Shown here: in pieces, positions 1 through 6,080 of the stretch
Layout of the letters: each line of letters begins with the position of its first letter
How positions within the stretch are numbered: the first letter of the stretch is position 1
Assembly: GCA_007124475.1 (NCBI GenBank)
Contig: SLFB01000316.1
Coordinates: forward strand, 1-16,413
Length of the DNA stretch: 16,413 nucleotides
Source of the DNA: Vibrio sp.
GTDB taxonomy: Bacteria; Pseudomonadota; Gammaproteobacteria; Enterobacterales; Vibrionaceae
Direction of reading: 5' to 3'
Program-made: the position numbers and the translations under genes
The notes under the pieces: generated by a model
Told to the model about the DNA's origin: nothing
What the model saw: the letters and a program-made list of their open reading frames with translations, nothing else
The model's database searches: none

Positions 1-1
1 A

Positions 2-862
2 CTGATCAATGATAATTTTATTGATGTCGCTTCGAAACTGGTGTTTCAAGTCACTCTACCTGCCATGCTTTTCCTCAGTATCGTAGCCACAGAGCATAAC
101 TTTTTAGCCCACTTACCTTTGATTGTATTTAGTTTAATTGCTAACTTTTTCTTTTTTCTGCTCACTAGCTGGATGACTGGTCGCTACCATTCAAACTCCC
201 AAGATCACGGCGTGATCATTCAGGGTGGATTCAGAGCGAATACAGCGATCATCGGGCTGGCTTATGTCGCGAATTTATATGGCAGCAATGGCGTTGCTCT
301 GGCCGCTATCTACGTCGCTTCAACTACCGTTTTATACAATATTCAAGCAGTGATTGCGTTAACGCCAAAAGGGAAAGTTCCAGGCAGATCCCCTGTGGTG
401 ACCATGACGAAAACCCTCACGAAAAATCCATTGATCATAGCGATTTTACTCGGTGTTATCTGTTATGCCATTGCCTTACCCATACCGGAGATGATTAGCC
501 AAGCCGGTCATTATTTTGCCAATATGACCTTACCTCTCGCGCTGTTATGTACCGGCGGTTCATTGAATATTCAATCACTCAAACACGAATCACGCTCAAC
601 TTGGTTCGCCACTCGTTATAAATTAATTTGGTCACCTTTATTGATCACGGGAGCAGCCATTGGCTATGGCTTTCGAGGGATGGAGGTGGGAATCATTTTA
701 TTGATGACAGGAGCACCAACCGCGGCGGCGAGTTATGTGATGGCAAGAGCAATGGGAGGTAACGCTCCTCTTGCTGCAAATATCATCGCTTTAAGCACAG
801 TGTTATCTTTATTTACTTGTACTTTCGGTATCTTCGTTTTATCGAGTTTAGCGCTGATATGA
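2..862 (+). CDS. AEC-family (auxin efflux carrier type) permease, 5'-truncated
   Basis: Inner-membrane transporter of the AEC family, whose bacterial members export or import small organic anions such as malonate or malate; the substrate cannot be read from sequence. The frame is open from the window edge, and the first codons (LINDNFIDVASKLVFQVTLPA) fit the conserved N-terminal part of the family, so the gene starts upstream and the GTG at 41 is not the true start. About 286 residues are visible, with hydrophobic segments throughout and the family-like region GAPTAAASYVMARAMGG near the C-terminus. The stop is TGA at 860-862. No terminator follows directly. The next feature on this strand is half an ERIC repeat, and the strong terminator at 1178-1211 belongs to the small RNA. 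Confident on family, not on substrate. Confidence 0.85.
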   Translation: MINDNFIDVASKLVFQVTLPAMLFLSIVATEHNFLAHLPLIVFSLIANFFFFLLTSWMTGRYHSNSQDHGVIIQGGFRANTAIIGLAYVANLYGSNGVALAAIYVASTTVLYNIQAVIALTPKGKVPGRSPVVTMTKTLTKNPLIIAILLGVICYAIALPIPEMISQAGHYFANMTLPLALLCTGGSLNIQSLKHESRSTWFATRYKLIWSPLLITGAAIGYGFRGMEVGIILLMTGAPTAAASYVMARAMGGNAPLAANIIALSTVLSLFTCTFGIFVLSSLALI

Positions 863-870
863 CGGAGGTT

Positions 871-912
871 ATATACTCAAACAACTTGGCGTTGCAGGTA
901 GGCGACAAGTAA
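871..912. repeat. Half ERIC repeat
   Basis: The stretch TATACTCAAACAACTTGGCG followed by TTGCAGGTAGGCGACAAG matches one end of the ERIC (IRU) intergenic repeat and the left end of the fuller copy at 12416-12550 (ACAACTTAGCGTTGCAG). The central CCCC/GGGG hairpin and the other end are missing, so this is a truncated copy. It starts 8 bp after the permease stop codon. Confidence 0.6.
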
Positions 913-994
913 GAAAAAGAGAATTATTCATTTCCAAAAAAGCTTAAATCTACTGTCTATATGTATAGCACCAACCTTGCAAAATAAAAACCAC

Positions 995-1007
995 TTGCAA
1001 TTTGCAA
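995..1007. promoter_or_regulatory. LuxO-binding palindrome upstream of qrr
   Basis: TTGCAATTTGCAA is a perfect dyad and fits the LuxO operator pattern TTGCA-N3-TGCAA known from Vibrio qrr promoters. Its centre lies about 106 bp upstream of the predicted Qrr start, a normal distance for a sigma-54 enhancer site. A weaker match, TTGCAAAATAAAA at 977-989, may be a second site. Confidence 0.85.
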
Positions 1008-1080
1008 ATGCATTTATGAAACAAAGCACTATAAAACCGCAAAAAAACACCGGTTTTGTTGATTTAATAGCCATAAAAAG

Positions 1081-1097
1081 TTGGCACAGTAATTGTA
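1081..1097 (+). promoter_or_regulatory. Sigma-54 (-24/-12) promoter of qrr
   Basis: TTGGCACAGTAATTGTA matches the RpoN consensus TTGGCAC-N5-TTGCW, with GG at 1083-1084 and the -12 dinucleotide at 1095-1096 at the required spacing. The -12 element reads GT rather than GC. It predicts a transcription start near 1107-1108, exactly at the first base-paired nucleotides of the small RNA. Together with the LuxO box this is the standard qrr promoter layout. Confidence 0.88.
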
Positions 1098-1106
1098 TTA
1101 TAGTGA

Positions 1107-1211
1107 GTGACCCTTTTAAGCCGAGGGTCACCTAGCCAACTGACGTTGTTAGTGAATACATTGTTCACACTATATATAGCCAGCCGCCCTATTTGCGACT
1201 GGCTTTTTTTT
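1107..1211 (+). ncRNA. qrr: Qrr quorum-regulatory small RNA
   Basis: Hfq-dependent trans-acting small RNA of the Vibrio quorum-sensing circuit. At low cell density phospho-LuxO with sigma-54 makes Qrr, which base-pairs with mRNAs such as luxR/hapR, aphA and luxO. The sequence shows the layout of the family: a first stem GTGACCC (1107-1113) with GGGTCAC (1125-1131); the invariant pairing region containing AGCCAACTGACGTTGTT (1134-1150); a second stem GTGAA (1152-1156) with TTCAC (1164-1168); and a GC-rich terminator hairpin with an eight-T tail ending at 1211. The length, about 105 nt, is usual for Qrr. It carries its own sigma-54 promoter and LuxO box. I cannot say which Qrr paralogue it is. 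It is not beside luxO here, which suggests a species with several qrr genes. It lies tail to tail with glgB. Confidence 0.93.
1178..1211 (+). terminator. Rho-independent terminator of qrr
   Basis: Stem AGCCAG (1178-1183) pairs with CTGGCT (1199-1204) and is extended inward by CGC/GCG after one C-A mismatch, with loop CCTATTT, followed by T8 (1204-1211). The T tract lies only on the plus-strand side, so the terminator serves qrr. On the minus strand the hairpin is followed by ATATATAG, a poor tail for glgB. Confidence 0.93.
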
Positions 1212-1214
1212 ATT

Positions 1215-3473
1215 TTATTTAAGCTTATAAAAAAGGGTCGCTAAGGGTGGTAAGGGTAATAATAAGGATTGTGCTAATCCTTCACTTGCTACGGCTTCAC
1301 TTTGCACCACATCGTGCACGGCAAAGTGGCTTCCTCCATATTGCTTAGCATCCGTATTCAGTAGTAGCTGATAACTGCCGGCTACTGGCACACCAAGACG
1401 AAATGCCTCGTGCGGCACTGGAGTAAAGTTGGTGATCACCAATATACGCTGACCATCATCATCCAAGCGCTCATGGGCAATAATACTCGCATCCGCTGCA
1501 TCTTGTAATCGCCATTCAAACCCCTTTGGCTCACAATCCAATTGGTGCAAAGCACTCTCATTACGATATAAATGGTTTAAATCACGTACTAAACTTTGTA
1601 CCCCTTTATGCCGTTCAAACTCCAGCAAAAACCACTGCAACTGATCATCATGATTCCACTCAGCCGTTTGCGCAAATTCCGCTCCCATAAAGTTGAGTTT
1701 TTTACCTGGCTGACCATACATATACCCCAAATAAGCGCGCATATTCGCCGTTTGCTGCCACTCATCCCCAGGCATTTTATAAATCAACGACTGTTTACCG
1801 TACACCACTTCATCATGTGATAGTGATAACACATAGTTTTCACTAAAAGCGTAAATGAGTGGGAAAGTCAGCGTATTATGATGATATTTGCGATGAACGG
1901 GATCTTCTTTGATGTACGAGAGGCTGTCGTGCATCCACCCCATATTCCACTTAAAGCCAAACCCTAACCCACCAGCAAACGTTGGAGCAGAAACCCCAGG
2001 AAACGCCGTTGACTCTTCCGCTATCGTCATGGCATTAGGGAAATGTTTGTATACCTCTTCATTCATCCATTTTAACGTTGCAATTGCATCGTAATTCTCA
2101 CGACCACCATCGATATTAGGAATCCATTGATCGTGACTACGTGAATAATCAAGGTATAGCATAGAGGCTACCGCATCGACGCGAATACCATCGATATGGA
2201 ACATTTCAAACCAATACAAAGCATTAGCGACTAAGAAACGCCTTACGTGCTCTCGCCCTAGATCATAGATGTAAGAGTTCCAATCTTGATGCCAACCACG
2301 ACGAGGATCAGGATCATGATATAAAGGCGTGCCATCAAAGTTCGCCAAGCCATGCGAATCTGATGGGAAATGGGCAGGAACCCAATCAAGTACCACCCCG
2401 AGTCCAGCTTGGTGACACTGATCGACAAAATACTTAAAGTCATCAGGGGAGCCATAACGACTCGTTGGTGCAAATAAACCAATCGGTTGATAACCCCAGG
2501 AGCCATAGAATGGATGCTCTGAAACAGGCATTAATTCGACATGGGTATAACCCATATCAACTAAATAGGGGATCAACTCAGCGGCCAATTCGCGATAGTT
2601 CAGAAAACGCCCATCTTCGCCTCTTTTCCAAGAGCCAGGATGCAATTCGTAAAATGATAACGCCTGTTTACGTTTTTCTGTTATCGGTCGTTGTTGCCAC
2701 TTAGCATCTTGCCATTGATAACGCTGATGATCATAAGTCACCGACGCTAAAGAGGGATATTGCTCAGCATAGAATCCCCAAGGATCCGCTTTATGAGGTA
2801 AGCCCTCTCCATGTGGCCCTTTGAGCTCAAATTTATATTGCGTTCCTTCTGGTAAGTTAGGGATAAAAAGCCCCCAAATACCATAATCTAAACGCTGCAT
2901 CGGATGACGACGACCATCCCAGTGATTAAAGTTACCCACTAAGCTACAAGCGGATGCATGAGGTGCATAGACCAAAAATCGCGTTCCACTAATACTGTGC
3001 CCATCACGCTCTAGGGTTACAAACTGGGCCCCTAAATGGTGATACATTTGCTTGGGTGTATGTAACTCCTCAAACTCCGCATATAAAGCATGATATTGAT
3101 AAGGATCGTCAATGATTTGCTCAACGCCATCCCAATCTACCGCTAATTGATAGTGAGTAAAACGCAAATCAAGATCAGCTTTAAGGATAAATCCGCCGTG
3201 TTGATCACGTGACAGGAGCATTCGTGGCTGGCCTTCACGTAATAGCTCAACCTTATTAGCATTCGGTAACCAAACTCGTAACGCGCCTTGCTCTTTAGGT
3301 ATAAATGGCCCTAAACAGGCAAAAGGATCAGCACAAGCGGCATGCTCCAGCTGCTGATACATCAACTGTCGCTTTGACATGGTTTGTAACGGTTTATTGG
3401 CCTGCGACTTCTGCGAGAGTGCATCGCTTTGTAGCGGTTTGCTTTCTGAGGGTTTGTTTTCAACGGGGTTCAA
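1215..3473 (-). CDS. glgB: 1,4-alpha-glucan branching enzyme
   Basis: GH13 glycogen branching enzyme: it cuts alpha-1,4 glucan chains and rejoins them as alpha-1,6 branches in cytoplasmic glycogen synthesis. There are 752 residues: N-terminal carbohydrate-binding (N1, CBM48-like) domains to about residue 250, then the catalytic barrel and a C-terminal beta domain. Visible active-site motifs are DWVPAHFP (363-370), RVDAVAS with nucleophile Asp433, AEEST with acid/base Glu486, and SHDEV with Asp554. All three catalytic residues sit 28 positions later than E. coli Asp405, Glu458 and Asp526, so the enzyme has an N-terminal extension of about 28 residues (polar, containing KPLQ twice). The start is TTG at 3471-3473, preceded by AGGAG (3482-3486) at 8-nt spacing. 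The alternative ATG at 3380 (residue 32) has no good ribosome site. It is the last gene of the malP-malQ-glgB series. Confidence 0.95.
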   Translation of the reverse strand: MNPVENKPSESKPLQSDALSQKSQANKPLQTMSKRQLMYQQLEHAACADPFACLGPFIPKEQGALRVWLPNANKVELLREGQPRMLLSRDQHGGFILKADLDLRFTHYQLAVDWDGVEQIIDDPYQYHALYAEFEELHTPKQMYHHLGAQFVTLERDGHSISGTRFLVYAPHASACSLVGNFNHWDGRRHPMQRLDYGIWGLFIPNLPEGTQYKFELKGPHGEGLPHKADPWGFYAEQYPSLASVTYDHQRYQWQDAKWQQRPITEKRKQALSFYELHPGSWKRGEDGRFLNYRELAAELIPYLVDMGYTHVELMPVSEHPFYGSWGYQPIGLFAPTSRYGSPDDFKYFVDQCHQAGLGVVLDWVPAHFPSDSHGLANFDGTPLYHDPDPRRGWHQDWNSYIYDLGREHVRRFLVANALYWFEMFHIDGIRVDAVASMLYLDYSRSHDQWIPNIDGGRENYDAIATLKWMNEEVYKHFPNAMTIAEESTAFPGVSAPTFAGGLGFGFKWNMGWMHDSLSYIKEDPVHRKYHHNTLTFPLIYAFSENYVLSLSHDEVVYGKQSLIYKMPGDEWQQTANMRAYLGYMYGQPGKKLNFMGAEFAQTAEWNHDDQLQWFLLEFERHKGVQSLVRDLNHLYRNESALHQLDCEPKGFEWRLQDAADASIIAHERLDDDGQRILVITNFTPVPHEAFRLGVPVAGSYQLLLNTDAKQYGGSHFAVHDVVQSEAVASEGLAQSLLLPLPPLATLFYKLK

Positions 3474-3506
3474 TATACTTACTCCTAACCAACATTTAAA
3501 AATGGT

Positions 3507-3530
3507 AAAAGGCCCGCTTAAAGCGGGCTT
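3507..3530 (-). terminator. Intrinsic terminator-like hairpin in the glgB leader
   Basis: On the minus strand GCCCGC and GCGGGC (3523-3528 and 3512-3517) form a GC-rich stem around a five-base loop, extended by AA/TT, followed by TTTT (3510-3507). It could end malQ transcription. Its T tract ends only about 20 nt before the glgB ribosome site, so most glgB transcripts from upstream promoters would pass through it. On the plus strand the tail is poor. Confidence 0.75.
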
Positions 3531-3799
3531 GCTAGCATGACATCCATGATCCGAGTATATTTAGGTCTATTTTCACTGATTCGGTTACTCGTCATTAATA
3601 TTATCATTGGGATAGAATATCTTACCTAGCAATCCTATGAAGTGACTAAGGTAGATTTTTAAAGAAATCGATTCTTTATCTTAGGTTTAAGTGGCACTGA
3701 CGGCGCTGAATATAAGCCGAGTAGTTTCATTAACTACTTTCAGCTCATCAATGGCCACTTTACACCCAGACATCCCTCTACCCTAGTCAACGATGCCCT
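3531..3799. other. malQ-glgB intergenic DNA with a nested imperfect dyad
   Basis: No convincing gene is seen. The most ordered part is 3689-3760, which can fold as one long interrupted hairpin: AAGTGGC (3689-3695) with GCCACTT (3754-3760), GCTGAA (3705-3710) with TTCAGC (3739-3744), and GTAGTT (3721-3726) with AACTAC (3732-3737) around loop TCATT. Next to it, AAAGAA (3661-3666) pairs with TTCTTT (3672-3677), and AGAT (3653-3656) with ATCT (3678-3681). On the minus strand this lies in the malQ trailer or glgB leader. I found no clear promoter for glgB. Confidence 0.5.
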
Positions 3800-5980
3800 T
3801 TAAGCACTCGCTTTGGCACGTACTTGTGTCAGCTGTTGGGCAATTCGATTGACATCTTCACGAGCAAAAATCTCATCAAGATTCATCGACAATTTACGAC
3901 GCCAGTTAGGATATTCATTGACCGTTCCAGGAATATTAACCGGTTGATCCATTTGTAACCAGTCTTCGAGCTGAACGCTAAGTAGCGCTGAAGCTCCAGC
4001 GGCGACGTGAAGTTGCAATGCTTCACTTAAATACCCATCCATCGGCACTAATTGAGCATCACGACCAATAGTGGCTGGTAAGAAACCATGCCAATCCACC
4101 GAATTTAAAATACCTTGTTTACACTTCAATCGATCAGCGAATAAGCCTTGCAATTGCGTCTCATCAGGATATAAACCGATTTCACGTCCCATTTTTAAAT
4201 CATCGCAATGCCAGAAACCACGTAAAGTCGGCATATCGTGGGTACATAACGCCGCCATTGATTGAGGAGCATAATGGCTAGGAGAAATAAAACCGCCATC
4301 TTCTTTTGACGTTTCAAAGAAAAAGACCTTGTATGAATGCACGCCTGCATCACGCAGTAAAGCCACAATTTCATCCGGTACGGTTCCCAAATCCTCACCA
4401 ATCACACTGCATTGGTGACGATGAGATTCAAGCGCTAAAATTGCTAACATGTCTTTTACAGGATAATAGATATAAGCCCCTTGAGTGGCATTCTCACCTT
4501 TCGGGATCCACCAAAGACGCAGTAAACCTAACACATGGTCAATTCGCAGCGCGCCACAGTGCTTCATATTGGCACGTAGCAGCTGAACGTAAGCATCATA
4601 GGCCGTCGCTTTTAACGTTTGCGGATTCAGTGGCGGTAGCCCCCAGTTTTGCCCTAAAGGCCCAAGTACATCTGGTGGCGCACCAACACTGGCATCCAAC
4701 ACTAAGCTGCCATTATCAGCCCAAGTTTCTGCCCCTGAATCCGCTACACCGACGGCAAGGTCACGGTATAAACCGACCGCCATACCTTTTTCATCAGCCA
4801 GCACTTGTACTTCATTAATCTGAGTATCCGCAACCCATTGTAAATACATATAGAGATGAACTTGATCACGGTGTTCTTCAATGTACTTTTGCACCGCAGC
4901 ATTATCAAAATGGCGGTATTTTTCAGGGAAAACAGGCCATCCCCACACTTGACTATCTTGAGTATGCAAATCAACATGCAGAGCATCAAAAGCCGCTTGA
5001 TGAACTAGGCTATCACCGCCTTGCTCCACAAAAGCAAGGAAAGCACGAGCGCGCTCAGTATTATTATCCAGATGACGGCGTTTGAACTCATTAAATAGCA
5101 GCGGTAAAACGCTCATCTTAAGTTCAGCGACCTCACTATAATTAACCCAGTGAGCATCACGAGCTTTTTGTAAACGCTGTTGAAACTCTTGACTACCAAC
5201 TTTTTGTTGCGCTTCCGCGCTGAGTGCAAACTCAGGAACAGAGCTAACATCAATATATAAAATATTTAACCAGCGACGAGACGATGGGCTATAAGGGCTA
5301 GCTCCTTCAGGATTAGCAGGGAATAGAGAATGAATCGGGTTTAAACCAACAAAATCACCACCGCGTGAAGCAATATCAGCCACGAGCTGTTTTAAATCAC
5401 CAAAATCACCCATACCCCAGTTATGTTGAGTACGCAGCGTATAAAGTTGAATACTTGGGCCCCAAAGCTTTTTGTCTTGCTCAATAGCAGGCTGTTTGAA
5501 ACAAGCTTTAGGAGTAATGATCAGCGTCATCTGATATGGCGTCTTACGTCGTTTGCGAGTGACCTGTAAAGTATGGTATCCCCACGATAAGCCATTTGGT
5601 AACGCAAACACTAAAGGGCCACCCTCTGCACGTTCATCACGGACAATTTGTGATTGAAGATAGCCCTCAAGTACCTCTCCTTGCTCAGTTTCTATGCGCC
5701 AGTTAAATTCACTTTCCCGGGCGCTGACTCCCAAATGAAGTTCAACCTCCACAGGGTCACCATCTGAAATAACCAATACTGGATCTAAGACATCTTGTTT
5801 ATGTTTCTTTTGAGCTGAAGCTAACAAAGTTTGATCGTTGGTCGTATCGTAACCTAAAGACGCTAGTAGACGACGAATAGTATCGTCCGAAACTTGTGCC
5901 ACATCTCCCCAAGCGCTGACATAGCTATCGGCGATGTTGGCCATTTCTGCGACTTGTTTTAATGCGTTTTGTTCGTTCAT
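3800..5980 (-). CDS. malQ: 4-alpha-glucanotransferase (amylomaltase)
   Basis: GH77 amylomaltase: transfers glucanyl units between maltodextrins, releasing glucose and building longer chains that MalP can attack. It acts in the cytoplasm. There are 726 residues, the size of the long gamma-proteobacterial MalQ type with an extra N-terminal domain (about residues 1-160) before the barrel. Catalytic motifs are visible: RIDHVLG with nucleophile Asp481, GEDLGTVP with acid/base Glu529, and THDMPTLRGFW with Asp582; SPYSPSSRRW (228-237) is a further GH77 signature. The ATG start (5978-5980) has GGAG six bases upstream. It lies 100 bp after malP on the same strand and is probably co-transcribed with it. 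The C-terminal motif EYPNWRRKLS is typical of the family. Confidence 0.96.
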   Translation of the reverse strand: MNEQNALKQVAEMANIADSYVSAWGDVAQVSDDTIRRLLASLGYDTTNDQTLLASAQKKHKQDVLDPVLVISDGDPVEVELHLGVSARESEFNWRIETEQGEVLEGYLQSQIVRDERAEGGPLVFALPNGLSWGYHTLQVTRKRRKTPYQMTLIITPKACFKQPAIEQDKKLWGPSIQLYTLRTQHNWGMGDFGDLKQLVADIASRGGDFVGLNPIHSLFPANPEGASPYSPSSRRWLNILYIDVSSVPEFALSAEAQQKVGSQEFQQRLQKARDAHWVNYSEVAELKMSVLPLLFNEFKRRHLDNNTERARAFLAFVEQGGDSLVHQAAFDALHVDLHTQDSQVWGWPVFPEKYRHFDNAAVQKYIEEHRDQVHLYMYLQWVADTQINEVQVLADEKGMAVGLYRDLAVGVADSGAETWADNGSLVLDASVGAPPDVLGPLGQNWGLPPLNPQTLKATAYDAYVQLLRANMKHCGALRIDHVLGLLRLWWIPKGENATQGAYIYYPVKDMLAILALESHRHQCSVIGEDLGTVPDEIVALLRDAGVHSYKVFFFETSKEDGGFISPSHYAPQSMAALCTHDMPTLRGFWHCDDLKMGREIGLYPDETQLQGLFADRLKCKQGILNSVDWHGFLPATIGRDAQLVPMDGYLSEALQLHVAAGASALLSVQLEDWLQMDQPVNIPGTVNEYPNWRRKLSMNLDEIFAREDVNRIAQQLTQVRAKASA

Positions 5981-6080
5981 CGCTTTCTCCGAAGGGACTG
6001 CTTACCCTTCAAATATATGTAGGGTAGTTAAGAAATGGATTGTCCAGCCAAGGCAAAGCCTTGACTGGACATTGAAATTA
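5981..6080 (-). other. malP-malQ intercistronic hairpins
   Basis: A strong stem lies 9 bp after the malP stop: TGTCCAG (6041-6047) with CTGGACA (6065-6071), one C-A mismatch, then CAAGGC (6049-6054) with GCCTTG (6058-6063) around AAA. On the minus strand it is followed by ATCCATTTCTTAAC, a weak T tail, so partial termination or mRNA end protection is more likely than full termination. A second inverted repeat, TACCCT (6003-6008) with AGGGTA (6021-6026), lies just upstream of the malQ ribosome site. Confidence 0.65.

Noticed and set aside
928..1131. Minus-strand open frame of 67 codons
   Set aside because: It lies antisense to the qrr promoter, LuxO site and first stem of Qrr, has no homology I recognise, and its sequence is explained by those elements.
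1178..1211. Bidirectional terminator also serving glgB
   Set aside because: On the minus strand the hairpin is followed by ATATATAGTG, not a T tract, so I assign it to qrr only.
4306..4818. Plus-strand open frame of 170 codons inside malQ
   Set aside because: It is fully antisense to an intact malQ reading frame, has no clear ribosome site, and its product resembles no known family.
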